DNA from: Chloroflexota bacterium
GTDB taxonomy: Bacteria; Chloroflexota; Anaerolineae; Anaerolineales; Anaerolineaceae
Length of the DNA: 64,000 bases
Reading direction: 5' to 3'
Assembly: GCA_021372725.1 (NCBI GenBank)
Contig: JAJFTV010000169.1
Location: forward strand, 16,180 to 80,179
Position numbers and translations under genes: made by a program. This document shows, in pieces, positions 1 through 8,263 of the stretch (positions are counted from its first letter, which is position 1; every line of letters begins with the position of its first letter). The notes under the pieces are model-generated. The model made no database searches. It was not told the DNA's origin and worked only from the letters and a program-made list of their open reading frames with translations.

Positions 1-1
1 A

Positions 2-289
2 GGATACAGATTTCCTAACTATAGCGAGGTTGTAGATTTTTGGCAAGGAGTGAAAAAGGCCAATCAGGCTTTTCTCTTTCTGGTTTCCGAGATCGGTGAA
101 CTGTCCGATGCACTGGTTGCCAGCCAGGCACAATGGGTACGCAACAATCCTGACCGCGAACGCCATATCCCGTCCGAGATTGAGGATGTGCTGATGATGC
201 TAACCGTGTTCGCTGCCACGCAGGGCATCGACCCGCTGGAAGCGTTGAAAGACAAGATGCGGTCGAAGGGATTTGAAATCAGGGAATGA
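2..289 (+). CDS. MazG-like nucleotide pyrophosphohydrolase, 5' truncated by window edge
   Basis: The frame is open to the left edge of the window, so the true start lies outside it; the GTG at 50 is only an internal candidate. Counting from that GTG, ExxE (E14, E17) and ExxD (E43, D46) are spaced as in the all-alpha MazG-like NTP pyrophosphohydrolases, where these acids bind Mg2+. Such small single-domain enzymes hydrolyse nucleoside triphosphates to monophosphates and often serve house-cleaning roles. The family call comes from the motif pattern; the substrate cannot be told from sequence. The neighbour on the right is on the other strand and functionally unrelated. Confidence 0.7.
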   Translation, partial: GYRFPNYSEVVDFWQGVKKANQAFLFLVSEIGELSDALVASQAQWVRNNPDRERHIPSEIEDVLMMLTVFAATQGIDPLEALKDKMRSKGFEIRE

Positions 290-298
290 GAGAGCTGT

Positions 299-904
299 TT
301 AGACGGATTTGTGGATAACGTCATCAATGTATGCAAACAGTCCTTCAGGTTTAATTCCAAACCGGTGTTTTATATATAAGAATATCCATGCAAAAAGCCG
401 GAAGAGACCAAAACCTATCAGAGCTCCAAGGTCATTTAGAATCACATCATTAATATCGATCCCTCGATAGCTAAAACCTGTCGCGATGGAGGCGAGGAGC
501 TGGGTGAACTCAATGGCAAACCCAATTCCGGGAACCCATCCGACGATTCGCCTGGCGGTTTTCGGTGCAATAAAAATGATGCCAAATCCGAAAGGGATGG
601 TCAGGACAATATTTCCCAGAATCTCATAGGAAATCACATTGGGATGGAGAGAGAATAATCTTCCGAAACGGAATGGTACGAGGTTGATTCTCGATAGGAT
701 TGAGGTTACAGACTGTCTTTCAACAGGTGAAGAAACCGGCATTGGAAAAAGTGTTAAACCAGTCAGGACTAACAGATATAGCCCAAACAAAATACAACAA
801 ATCAGATACGAAACATTGCGGTTTTTGTGCCACACAATGACACTGACTGTAACGAGTATACCCAGGCCTGCCAGGAAGGGAAATGGAAGAAATTCAAGGC
901 GCAT
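299..904 (-). CDS. VanZ-like family membrane protein
   Basis: A 201-residue hydrophobic protein with about five membrane segments. The segment around residues 100-150 (conserved P-F-G-x-G, then F-x-I-E-x-x-Q and a small polar G-x-D-x-x-D-V-x-x-N-x-x-G turn) is the VanZ-family signature. VanZ itself gives low-level teicoplanin resistance in enterococci, but most family members are uncharacterised envelope proteins. The start ATG has no clear Shine-Dalgarno site and lies just downstream of an AT-rich stretch, so a leaderless or short-leader transcript is possible. It stands alone between two rightward genes and points toward the MazG-like gene. No resistance role is claimed. Confidence 0.75.
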   Translation of the reverse strand: MRLEFLPFPFLAGLGILVTVSVIVWHKNRNVSYLICCILFGLYLLVLTGLTLFPMPVSSPVERQSVTSILSRINLVPFRFGRLFSLHPNVISYEILGNIVLTIPFGFGIIFIAPKTARRIVGWVPGIGFAIEFTQLLASIATGFSYRGIDINDVILNDLGALIGFGLFRLFAWIFLYIKHRFGIKPEGLFAYIDDVIHKSV

Positions 905-976
905 AATTTATAGTTTATCGATTATAGCATCCTAAAAAACTGACCCGTATGAGAAAACCAGGTTGATCATGTCACG

Positions 977-1429
977 GTGATTGACATATTGTGGTTTTCT
1001 TTATCCGAAATTACGCCCCTGTATGTGACGAGTATTGGCGAAGTGAACGGAGCGCCTGATGGTTACCTGTCAAAGGGTAAATATCTAAGAATCAATATGT
1101 ATAAGGATCAAGACCAACTGATAGAACATTTTGCCAGCCCTGTGAAGGTCTGTTATATCCTGGCTTCCCATCAAATCGACAACTTCGCGGAAAAAGACCT
1201 GGGTATTGGAACGGCTGCAAATGCCCGCTCGTTATGGCGTATTCTGAACGGGGGGTTCGATGCCAAAAACCAGATGGGCTGCGCTTTCGTCGAACATTTC
1301 AGCCTGTTCGGTCTTTTTGCCAAAATCAAGGATGAGGTCATACCCGCAACAGGATTTGCGCCGGGGGTTGTGACTGATCTGGAACAGCAGACATCACTTA
1401 ATAAGTACCAGAATTTGGGCGGTTTGTGA
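977..1429 (+). CDS. hypothetical protein, family not recognised
   Basis: A 150-residue protein starting at GTG; no ATG lies near the start, and the frame is open back to 953. I recognise no domain. The composition is that of an ordinary soluble protein with no signal peptide or membrane segment. A central stretch (residues 65-115) is rich in aromatic and charged residues and contains two Cys (C58 and C102 approximately). It is followed by about 340 bases without a convincing gene before darT, so no operon partner suggests a role. Coding status rests on length, balanced composition and lack of a better overlapping frame. Confidence 0.5.
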   Translation: MIDILWFSLSEITPLYVTSIGEVNGAPDGYLSKGKYLRINMYKDQDQLIEHFASPVKVCYILASHQIDNFAEKDLGIGTAANARSLWRILNGGFDAKNQMGCAFVEHFSLFGLFAKIKDEVIPATGFAPGVVTDLEQQTSLNKYQNLGGL

Positions 1430-1768
1430 ATTGAAATTCCATCCTTCGAAGTAAGTCAAACGATTGTTGGTGTATATCCTGCCACGGGAGGGTGGGATAT
1501 ATTCTGGCTGGGGAATCAAGAGGAAAGCAATGCCTGCCGGTGGCGCACGGTCATCCGGGCAGTCCAGGTCGATATTCAGAATGAGTAGGAGATGCAGATT
1601 TCGAATAGCTGAACGAGAGGCGAGAGGGCGAGTATCCGAATTGTTGGTTGAAATTCTGTATTGACGTTTTGTGCGATGTCTATGTGGTAGTATTAAGGTA
1701 TGCGAGATTGTTAATCTGAAACTATTAACATTGAATGAGATAATCAGAGAAATATTGGAGGGTTAGAA
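1430..1768. other. intergenic region upstream of darT
   Basis: About 340 bases with no convincing gene. A 66-codon frame at 1464-1664 has a biased Arg/Gly/Ser composition and no ribosome binding site, and is judged spurious. The last 30 bases carry the GGAGG Shine-Dalgarno of darT, 8 bases before its ATG. I see no clear -35/-10 pair. Confidence 0.5.
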
Positions 1769-2428
1769 ATGACGGTCCCAGCACAGCCGAAGATCTACCA
1801 TATTGTACATGTGGATCGGCTGCCGTCGATTATCTCGGATGAGTGTCTTTGGTGTGATGCAGAAATCATCCGGCGCGCACTACCGGGATCCACTATTGGC
1901 ATGACCGGCATCAAACAGCGACGACTCCATGAGTTAACCTTGAGCGGTCATCCGGATTTGCATGTTGGCGATTGTGTCCCTTTTTATTTTTGCCCTCGTT
2001 CAGTCATGCTTTATCTCATATATCAAGCGAATCATCCTGAATTAGACTATCACGGCGGACAAAAGCCGATTGTACATCTGGAGGCGGATCTTTATACGTC
2101 AGTCGCATGGGCTCAACAAAATGATCAACCTTGGGCATTTACTCTGTCTAATGCTGGAGCTCGATATTTTGAAGATCGCAGCGACTTGGCACAATTGGAT
2201 GAAATCAACTGGGAAGCCGTACAAACAAATCGGTGGAGTGGAAATGGTATTGCCCAGTCGGTAATGGAAGGAAAACAAGCAGAGTTTCTGATGGCACATA
2301 ACTTTCCCTGGCATTTGGTCGAACGAATCGGTGTATATTCACAGAGAGTCTATCAACAGGTAACCACGGCTTTGTCGGCGAGCAGTCATCGACCGCTGGT
2401 CGAGATAAAATCAGAATGGTATTACTGA
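1769..2428 (+). CDS. darT: DarT, DNA thymidine ADP-ribosyltransferase toxin
   Basis: A 219-residue DUF4433/DarT-type toxin. This family uses NAD+ to ADP-ribosylate thymidine in single-stranded DNA and stalls replication. Visible hallmarks: the N-terminal H-I-V-H (H11, H14) of the NAD-binding site, an Arg pair at 51-52, the P-F-Y-F-x-P-R-S motif at 71-78, and the catalytic Glu in Q-A-E-F-L at 172. These match the positions known to matter in characterised DarT enzymes. A strong GGAGG lies 8 bases before the ATG. The antitoxin gene follows after 16 bases with its own GGAGG, the classical darT-darG order. All key residues are present, so the toxin looks intact. DarTG systems are established anti-phage defences; that role here is inference. 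Confidence 0.93.
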   Translation: MTVPAQPKIYHIVHVDRLPSIISDECLWCDAEIIRRALPGSTIGMTGIKQRRLHELTLSGHPDLHVGDCVPFYFCPRSVMLYLIYQANHPELDYHGGQKPIVHLEADLYTSVAWAQQNDQPWAFTLSNAGARYFEDRSDLAQLDEINWEAVQTNRWSGNGIAQSVMEGKQAEFLMAHNFPWHLVERIGVYSQRVYQQVTTALSASSHRPLVEIKSEWYY

Positions 2429-2444
2429 TAAGGAGGCGGCGAAG

Positions 2445-3515
2445 ATGATCGAATACAAGAGTGGTGACATTTTGAAAGAAGAAGCCGAGGCCCTTGTCAA
2501 TACTGTGAATTGCGTTGGAGTGATGGGGCGCGGAATCTCTCTTCAGTTCAAGGATGCTTTTCCGGAGAACTTTAAAGCTTATGTTGCGGCATGCAAGAAT
2601 CAAGAGGTGCAGCCTGGCCGAATGTTCGTATTCGAGACCGGGTATCTGACTTACCCGTTTTACATCATCAATTTTCCCACCAAGAGGCACTGGCGAGGCA
2701 AGAGTCGGATGGAGGATATCGAAGCCGGACTCAAAGCACTGGTAGACACGATACGGCAGTACAACATACACTCCATCGCCATCCCACCTTTAGGTAGCGG
2801 TTTGGGTGGGCTGGACTGGTCAGAGGTAAAGCCACACATCGAGGCGGCACTAGAACCATTCACTGATGTGCGCATTTTGCTCTATGAACCTCAGGGGGCG
2901 CCCGCTACTGAGAAAATGGTACATATCCGTGAGGTACCGAAGATGACAGTGGGGCGGGCTGTTCTTATTGAGTTAATGAATCGCTACCTTAATGGTTTGC
3001 TTGACCCCTTTATAACATTGCTGGAGGTTCACAAACTGATGTATTTTATGCAGGAGGCCGGTGAACCATTGAGCCTTAAGTATCGAAAGGGTAAGTATGG
3101 GCCTTATGCCGAGAATCTTCGCCATGTTTTGAATGTCATTGAAGGACATTTTGTTTATGGGTATGCGGATGGTGGTGATGCTCCAGACAAGCACCTCAAA
3201 TTGGTACCCGGCGCAATTGAGGAAGCCACAGCTCTCCTGAAACTACATCCGGATACTCGTACCCGATTTGACAAGGTAGCGAAACTGGTGGAGGGTTTCG
3301 AGTCACCATTTGGCCTGGAGCTTTTGTCAACCGTCCTCTGGGTAATGAAGAACGAGTCTGTCAACTCTGTAGATGATCTGGTCAACCACACGTATGCCTG
3401 GAATGACCGAAAACAGCAATTTACCCCTCGCCAGATCGCTCTCGCTGCAGATGTGGTGGTGAACAAGGGTTGGGTAAAAAACTGGAATCGAGAGGGCTCA
3501 CACGAAGCTGGCTAA
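2445..3515 (+). CDS. darG: DarG, macrodomain antitoxin (DNA ADP-ribosylglycohydrolase)
   Basis: A 356-residue two-domain antitoxin. Residues 1-155 form a macrodomain: G-D-I-L near the start, N-T-V-N-C-V-G-V-M-G-R-G at 19-30, and P-P-L-G-S-G-L-G-G at 114-122. K80 in F-P-T-K-R falls where the catalytic lysine of studied DarG enzymes sits; it removes ADP-ribose from thymidine in DNA. Residues ~165-350 form the alpha-helical C-terminal domain that in known DarG proteins binds and neutralises DarT directly. Both modes of neutralisation therefore appear intact. It follows darT by 16 bases with its own ribosome binding site (GGAGG, 8-base spacing), consistent with a two-gene operon. Confidence 0.93.
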   Translation: MIEYKSGDILKEEAEALVNTVNCVGVMGRGISLQFKDAFPENFKAYVAACKNQEVQPGRMFVFETGYLTYPFYIINFPTKRHWRGKSRMEDIEAGLKALVDTIRQYNIHSIAIPPLGSGLGGLDWSEVKPHIEAALEPFTDVRILLYEPQGAPATEKMVHIREVPKMTVGRAVLIELMNRYLNGLLDPFITLLEVHKLMYFMQEAGEPLSLKYRKGKYGPYAENLRHVLNVIEGHFVYGYADGGDAPDKHLKLVPGAIEEATALLKLHPDTRTRFDKVAKLVEGFESPFGLELLSTVLWVMKNESVNSVDDLVNHTYAWNDRKQQFTPRQIALAADVVVNKGWVKNWNREGSHEAG

Positions 3516-3555
3516 CATCAGAGAAATTTGAGCCAGATTGTTAAGCGAGTGGGTT

Positions 3556-5100
3556 TTAATTCATGCCCAGGGATTGGATAGTAACATTATCTGGCTCAAG
3601 CCCGTGCTCTCCTTCTTTTAACACGAAGTTAATTGCAGCCCCATAAATTTTGTCTTGAGTTTCAATCTTTAACACAGCCTTCAATTGATCCCCTGCCTTG
3701 CTCCCCATTGGAAGAGTCAACCCACCTTCTCTTCCATTTTGGTCTCCATCTTTGATTCCGTTCCTTGCATAGTCGGATTGCGAAAGTAAGGCGGATACAT
3801 CAGGATCAATTCCCCAATATACGGTTACGGGTGGAGGCAAGTCAGGCCCGTGATACTCCCAGACAAAATAAACCCCAATTCCTTCCAGGTCACTATAAAG
3901 AGAGGACGCAACCGGATTTTTCCCAAATATTACATCCCGATAAAAGCGAATGTCAAAAGTAAAGGGTCCATCCTGAATTGCATTGCTGGAGATTGGTTCA
4001 CCAGGTGTAGGGAAGGCAGAAACACTGATGGTGGGCGGTGTTGGTGTGTCCTCTTCACAGTTCGCATACAAATCTGACCAGTCGACCTGCCCATAGTAAA
4101 TGGCACTGGATGGCATGGGGGTTTCACAGCCTGCAATCGCCATTAATTCTCCTGTTTCAACATTCACAGACATCACGTCAGCCTGGGTATTTCCTTGTTG
4201 AACAAAGAAAAGCCGGGTTCCATCCCGGCTCCATTTTGGCGCATCCTCATAAGTTTCAGTTTGGGTCAGGCGCTGGTATTCTCCAGTCTCCGGGTCGACC
4301 AGGTAAATACGCCGCCCCGCAATAGCCGGGTTGTCCCAACCCATATAGTCTGCATAGTCAGAGCCGGTTTTACTGGCCTCTACCGCCGCCACCGCGATTT
4401 GATCGCCAGCCGGTGACCAGGCCACGGCGCCGGTCACAAGTTCTTCCTTTGTGATCAGGTCCTTGACTTGCTCGTTCTCGACCTGATAAAGGGACAGCCA
4501 TTTATCAACCTGGGCAGAACGGGAGCCACCATTTGTAAAGGCTAACGCTTTGCTGTCCGGCGACCAGCTTTGATAGGCTTTGTTGACCAGAGTCACCTGC
4601 GAAACCTCTTTTGCCTGGCCGGATTGGATATCCAGCACCCATAACGGCAGACCGTCGGCTTGGATTGAGGCGCTATTCATCCCTTTCCAGAATAGCAGCC
4701 GCTGGCTGTCTGGTGACCAGCTCCCCAAAGTTATCCATTCTCCAAAAGTGGATGATGGATCAGGCGTCGATGAATCTGGCGAAAAAACGAGAACCGTTTT
4801 TCCCTGTGCATCGACAATTTCCAGGTTTCTGTTTTGAGGACGGAAGATTGCGGTCAACCGCCCATCAGGAGAGTCATACGGCTCTGTCCCCTGGATATCC
4901 TCCAGCGTTGGCGAGACCAACGCTGTAAGTGTCGTCGAAGCGGTTGGGGAGGTGCTAGGCGTCAGGGTTTGGACCGGGATAAGGGAGGGCGTAATAGGTA
5001 AGGCAGCCGTTTTTGCTGCCGGAGTCGCCGTACTTTGACAGGCAGCGAGGGATAGTATCAAGCTGAAGAGGGGGAAAAGTGGATAAATTTGTTGTTTCAT
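3556..5100 (-). CDS. lipoprotein with TolB/WD40-like beta-propeller repeats
   Basis: A 514-residue secreted protein. The signal peptide ends in the lipobox L-A-A-C with the lipidated Cys at 21, followed by a Thr/Pro/Ser-rich linker to about residue 65. From about 75 to 330 there are PD40-type repeats with the recurring W-S-P-D-S or W-S-R-D-G motif (for example S-W-S-P-D-S-Q and A-W-S-P-A-G-D), as in the propellers of TolB and S9 peptidases. The last ~150 residues form a separate domain that I do not recognise. There is no catalytic peptidase domain, so it is probably a surface binding or scaffold protein. It lies 154 bases beyond the sigma-factor operon on the same strand and may be read with it. 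Confidence 0.75.
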   Translation of the reverse strand: MKQQIYPLFPLFSLILSLAACQSTATPAAKTAALPITPSLIPVQTLTPSTSPTASTTLTALVSPTLEDIQGTEPYDSPDGRLTAIFRPQNRNLEIVDAQGKTVLVFSPDSSTPDPSSTFGEWITLGSWSPDSQRLLFWKGMNSASIQADGLPLWVLDIQSGQAKEVSQVTLVNKAYQSWSPDSKALAFTNGGSRSAQVDKWLSLYQVENEQVKDLITKEELVTGAVAWSPAGDQIAVAAVEASKTGSDYADYMGWDNPAIAGRRIYLVDPETGEYQRLTQTETYEDAPKWSRDGTRLFFVQQGNTQADVMSVNVETGELMAIAGCETPMPSSAIYYGQVDWSDLYANCEEDTPTPPTISVSAFPTPGEPISSNAIQDGPFTFDIRFYRDVIFGKNPVASSLYSDLEGIGVYFVWEYHGPDLPPPVTVYWGIDPDVSALLSQSDYARNGIKDGDQNGREGGLTLPMGSKAGDQLKAVLKIETQDKIYGAAINFVLKEGEHGLEPDNVTIQSLGMN

Positions 5101-5254
5101 TGAAAGATCTCCGAAATCTTTATATCCTTGCAGATTATTTCAAAAAGAAATGCTTGAATTTTTTCTAACGTTCCATAAACCTTCCATTAAGACGATAAAT
5201 TGTCGGATAAGTTTCGGTTGAGATCGCGGGGATATATCCAGTCGATGGCTTACC

Positions 5255-5623
5255 TCACCAATTAATCCAACGCGCCGGAATGCCGAAAAAGGTCTTCCCG
5301 CTCAATAACTGCTCGATTTGCATCCGTTGGGCGTGACCGGGGTAGTAAATGACGATATCGGCATGTTCGGCGCCGCCACAGGCCCGCTTTTCGATGCTCA
5401 TCTCGCCAGAAATTACCTTGATTTGGTCCACCATGTCGGCGTGGTCAGCCAGGATTTTCTCAACCTCGGCGGCCAAAGGTAATTGTTCACAGGACAGATA
5501 ATGGTTGTAATTATCGTAGAGCAGGTCATCGACCAACCGTTGAGGAACATGGGTTATAAAGAGGATCGCTAATCCGAGTATTACCACGCTGCCTGCTGCA
5601 AGGAGGATAGCTCTTTTTTTCAT
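5255..5623 (-). CDS. membrane-anchored hypothetical protein of the sigma-factor operon
   Basis: A 122-residue protein with one N-terminal membrane segment (about residues 4-23) and a soluble, presumably extracytoplasmic part. It contains two Cys, one in S-C-E-Q and one in R-A-C-G-G, that could form a disulfide. No domain is recognised. Its ATG overlaps the stop of the degenerate sigma-like gene by four bases (ATGA), which implies translational coupling. Position at the end of a sigma/DUF4367 operon suggests an envelope-stress or sensing role, but that is inference only. Confidence 0.6.
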   Translation of the reverse strand: MKKRAILLAAGSVVILGLAILFITHVPQRLVDDLLYDNYNHYLSCEQLPLAAEVEKILADHADMVDQIKVISGEMSIEKRACGGAEHADIVIYYPGHAQRMQIEQLLSGKTFFGIPARWINW

Positions 5624-6084
5624 TCGCTTCTCCTTGATTTTCTGTCAGGTGCATTCATTGGCATTACCTTATCTGCCAGCTTGCATCTGCCGTGGGAAAC
5701 GGTGCGCGCAACATCGCGTTCGGAGCAGTTTAATACGAGTGCACTGTATTGGTACGATTTATCCAAAACATCGACCAGCAGCAAGGTTTCCTGTTCGCTG
5801 CGCTCCAACTGGTTCCAACCGGGTAGCCATTCTGTTTTGCTGTCCATCATCGATGGCTTCACCTGCCGGCATAACAAAATTACGCCCTGTAATACTTTTA
5901 TCGCAATGATATGATCTCCACCATCATTCCATCTATGATAAACCCGCAGGATGACTTCCTGCACTATTTTGCTCGCCAATCTCTCGTCCCCCAGGATGGA
6001 GAACGCCAACGTGAACGCCTCATCCTGGCAAGCGAGCACCTGGCGATTAAATCGATCCATAAACTGGAAATCCGGGGCTATCAT
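5620..6084 (-). CDS. degenerate ECF-sigma-like protein
   Basis: A 154-residue protein with the outline of an ECF sigma factor but little of its conserved chemistry. An N-terminal helix pair (A-F-T-L-A-F-S-I-L-G-D-E-R-L-A) resembles the start of sigma region 2. The C-terminal part has a helix-turn-helix-like stretch (L-N-C-S-E-R-D-V-A-R-T-V-S-H-G-R) resembling region 4. The usual region 2 core that recognises the -10 element is not evident and the linker is odd. It sits 21 bases after the DUF4367 gene and overlaps the next gene by four bases. It may be a decayed paralogue of the upstream sigma factor or a regulator built on a sigma scaffold. Confidence 0.55.
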   Translation of the reverse strand: MIAPDFQFMDRFNRQVLACQDEAFTLAFSILGDERLASKIVQEVILRVYHRWNDGGDHIIAIKVLQGVILLCRQVKPSMMDSKTEWLPGWNQLERSEQETLLLVDVLDKSYQYSALVLNCSERDVARTVSHGRCKLADKVMPMNAPDRKSRRSE

Positions 6085-6105
6085 AAGTTTTTACCGAGGC
6101 AGGTA

Positions 6106-6921
6106 TTATTCTGTCATCGACTCTGCGATGTGCTGCAAGTCTTCCAGTTCCAGGCCAAGGTTGTGTGCTTCCAGCAGGTAGGTGACGCCATCCTGGGCCC
6201 AGGTGAGATAGGCATCGTCAGCCTGGTCATCCCACTGCAAAGTTCCCAGCCGGATGTTTGGGTCACCCCGGCCGTCATCCTGCCAGCCGCCGTGTACGTA
6301 GATCCCTGATTGCCCATTTACATTTACCGGTTGTTCGCGCGTCTCGGCTAACAGCGGTGGGGCGCTGATGGGGCCATCATTGGCATGCAACATGAGCATA
6401 CCGCTGCCAACGGTATAGTTGGCCGTGCGGCGGTACTCAATAGAGACTTTTTTCCCGCTGCCTTCCCAGGTCTGCGGATCATAGGTACTGATACTTCGAT
6501 GGACATAAATCAAATCCTCAGGCACCCAGGTCGGCAATCGCAGAGCGAAGGTGATTTGTTGGCGGATTTCCACTTCGCTGAGCGATGGTGAAGGAGAAAC
6601 TATTGTCGCTTCGAGCTTTCCTATCTGCGTGTTTGGATCAAACTGACCCGTATCGACGAATGCGATTCCCATGCGTTGAATAATGTCTTCAGCAAATGCC
6701 CGGACTGGGGGTACGAAAAAGAGTGAGCTGATTAACAGGATAGCAATCATCAGCCCCAACGCGTACTGTTTCCTCTTTATGGTTATGATCTCTCCGGTTG
6801 CCTTGTGTGCCTTTCGAACAGTTTTTTGTTCAATTTGCGGCCACAGGTTAATTGTATTTCCGGGGGCAGCCTGTTCGGCAATTTCCAGCACAGCCCAATG
6901 GATGAATTTTTCTTTAGTCAT
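6106..6921 (-). CDS. DUF4367-type membrane protein, probable anti-sigma factor
   Basis: A 271-residue protein: a short cytoplasmic N-terminal part (1-52), one membrane segment (about 53-71) and an extracytoplasmic C-terminal region. The latter has the L-P-x-W-x-P-E-D pattern (about 130-137) and the closing hydrophobic segments typical of DUF4367, a domain usually linked to sigma-factor regulation in Gram-positive-type bacteria. Cytoplasmic tail, membrane segment and external sensor domain is the usual layout of an anti-sigma factor. It begins 12 bases after the ECF sigma gene, so the two are almost certainly co-transcribed. The anti-sigma function is inferred from layout and position. Confidence 0.7.
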   Translation of the reverse strand: MTKEKFIHWAVLEIAEQAAPGNTINLWPQIEQKTVRKAHKATGEIITIKRKQYALGLMIAILLISSLFFVPPVRAFAEDIIQRMGIAFVDTGQFDPNTQIGKLEATIVSPSPSLSEVEIRQQITFALRLPTWVPEDLIYVHRSISTYDPQTWEGSGKKVSIEYRRTANYTVGSGMLMLHANDGPISAPPLLAETREQPVNVNGQSGIYVHGGWQDDGRGDPNIRLGTLQWDDQADDAYLTWAQDGVTYLLEAHNLGLELEDLQHIAESMTE

Positions 6922-6933
6922 GTTATCCTCTCC

Positions 6934-7494
6934 TTACTTTGCAAAGGGTAAAAGCAATGATCGCAGCCGTTCGCGTGCGGCATTCAAATGCCATTTCACA
7001 GTTCCCGGTGCACAGTCCATTTGAATGGACATTTCTTGTTCACTTAAGCCCAGGTAGTAACGCAAAACGATGGCCGCTCTTTGTTGAGGTGATAGTTTGG
7101 TAAAAGCTTCCTGGATTGCCTCCCGCACTTCGTTGCGTTGAACGATATCCTCCGGAGTAACGATTGTGGCATCCAGGTATTCTGCCAGACGCTGATAGTC
7201 TCCATCTTCCTGCGCGTCGAATGAGACGTGCTTCTTTTGTTTGGTAACCATTTTGAGTGCATCATTGGTTACCATGCGCAAGAACCAGGGACGAAATGGC
7301 CGTGAGGAATCGAACTGCTCAATTCTCTCGAAGCTTCGCAAAAATGCGTTCTGAACAATGTCTTCTGCCATTGCCCGGTCTTGCGTGATCAAGGCTGCAA
7401 CCTGGACTGCCTGTACCTGATACATCTCTACCAATGGCCGCAGTGCAGCGATGTTCCCGCTTTTCAACTGGGCAATGACCTCGGTTTCTTCCAT
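6934..7494 (-). CDS. ECF-family RNA polymerase sigma factor
   Basis: Sigma-70 family, ECF class, 186 residues. Region 2 is clear (R-A-M-A-E-D-I-V-Q-N-A-F, then R-P-F-R-P-W-F-L-R-M-V-T-N). Region 4 is clear (L-S-P-Q-Q-R-A-A-I-V-L-R-Y, then a helix-turn-helix ending V-K-W-H-L-N-A-A-R-E-R-L). The start is placed at the ATG at 7494 because AAGGAG lies 7 bases upstream. A longer in-frame version starting at 7593 has no such site and would add 33 poorly conserved residues. First gene of a four-gene leftward operon with a DUF4367 membrane protein, a degenerate sigma-like protein and a membrane-anchored protein, divergent from arfB. Confidence 0.9.
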   Translation of the reverse strand: MEETEVIAQLKSGNIAALRPLVEMYQVQAVQVAALITQDRAMAEDIVQNAFLRSFERIEQFDSSRPFRPWFLRMVTNDALKMVTKQKKHVSFDAQEDGDYQRLAEYLDATIVTPEDIVQRNEVREAIQEAFTKLSPQQRAAIVLRYYLGLSEQEMSIQMDCAPGTVKWHLNAARERLRSLLLPFAK

Positions 7495-7609
7495 GCAGAC
7501 TCCTTCGTCAGTTTGTGGAGCGGTCTTAATAATAGTATCTTTTAAGACAGGAAAAGGTTGGGGGTGGAAAGGGAGGTATATGTTTTGCTTCAACGGTTAT
7601 ACTTAAAAA

Positions 7610-8038
7610 ATGATCGAGGTTACATCTTCCATAAGGATCGATGAAAGTGAGATCCAGCTCGATTTCATCCGCGCATCCGGCCCGGGCGGGCAGAATGTGA
7701 ACAAGGTGGCGTCTTCGGTTCAGCTCAGGTTTGATGTGCGCAATTCCCCTTCGCTTGAGCCGGATGTCAAAGAACGTCTGATCAGACTGGCCGGCAGCCG
7801 GGTAACCGAGGGTGGCATCTTGATCATCGAAGCAAAGCGATACCGCACCCAGGATGCAAACCGCCAGGACGCAATTCAGCGGTTGATTGCATGGATTCAG
7901 AAGGCTGCTGCTCCTGCCAAACCCCGCCACGCCACCCGCCCCTCGGGTGCCTCGCGTGCCCGCCGTCTGCGCGAGAAAAGGAAAAAATCCGAGATCAAGC
8001 AGTTACGTAAAACCGATTTGAATGATTGGAAAGATTGA
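7610..8038 (+). CDS. arfB: ArfB/YaeJ-type peptidyl-tRNA hydrolase (ribosome rescue)
   Basis: A 142-residue class I release-factor-like protein. The GGQ catalytic motif is at 26-28 within A-S-G-P-G-G-Q-N-V-N-K, the peptide-release signature. There is no codon-recognition domain. The C-terminal tail from about residue 100 is very rich in Arg and Lys; in ArfB this tail enters the empty mRNA channel of stalled ribosomes. The protein is therefore expected to free ribosomes stuck on non-stop mRNA. Length and architecture match ArfB rather than a full release factor. It is a single gene, ending before a strong bidirectional hairpin shared with panB. Confidence 0.92.
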   Translation: MIEVTSSIRIDESEIQLDFIRASGPGGQNVNKVASSVQLRFDVRNSPSLEPDVKERLIRLAGSRVTEGGILIIEAKRYRTQDANRQDAIQRLIAWIQKAAAPAKPRHATRPSGASRARRLREKRKKSEIKQLRKTDLNDWKD

Positions 8039-8195
8039 GAAAATTTGGGGTTATGTTTTACGACACAGGTCTGAACAAGGGTGGGTGGAGGGGCAACGAG
8101 TATCCTGCTCTCTTTGCCATCTCAAAAGCGAGGCATGACAAGGGCAGGTGCATTAAATCCTCTGGCAACAAGCCGGATTAAAACACAAGGCATGC

Positions 8196-8239
8196 AATCA
8201 AAAGGCATGGAACAGAAAACTGTTCCATGCCATTTGATT
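8196..8239 (-). terminator. bidirectional terminator between arfB and panB
   Basis: A perfect 12-bp stem (8204-8215 with 8220-8231) around an AAAA loop, extended by seven more pairs after one A/A mismatch. Read leftward it ends in CCTTTTGATT. It lies between two converging genes and probably ends the panB operon, and perhaps arfB too. Confidence 0.8.
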
Positions 8240-8263
8240 GATGTTACTTAAAAATCAGGAGGG

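Noticed and set aside
1464..1664. 66-codon frame before darT
   Set aside because: Biased Arg/Gly/Ser composition, no ribosome site and no family likeness.
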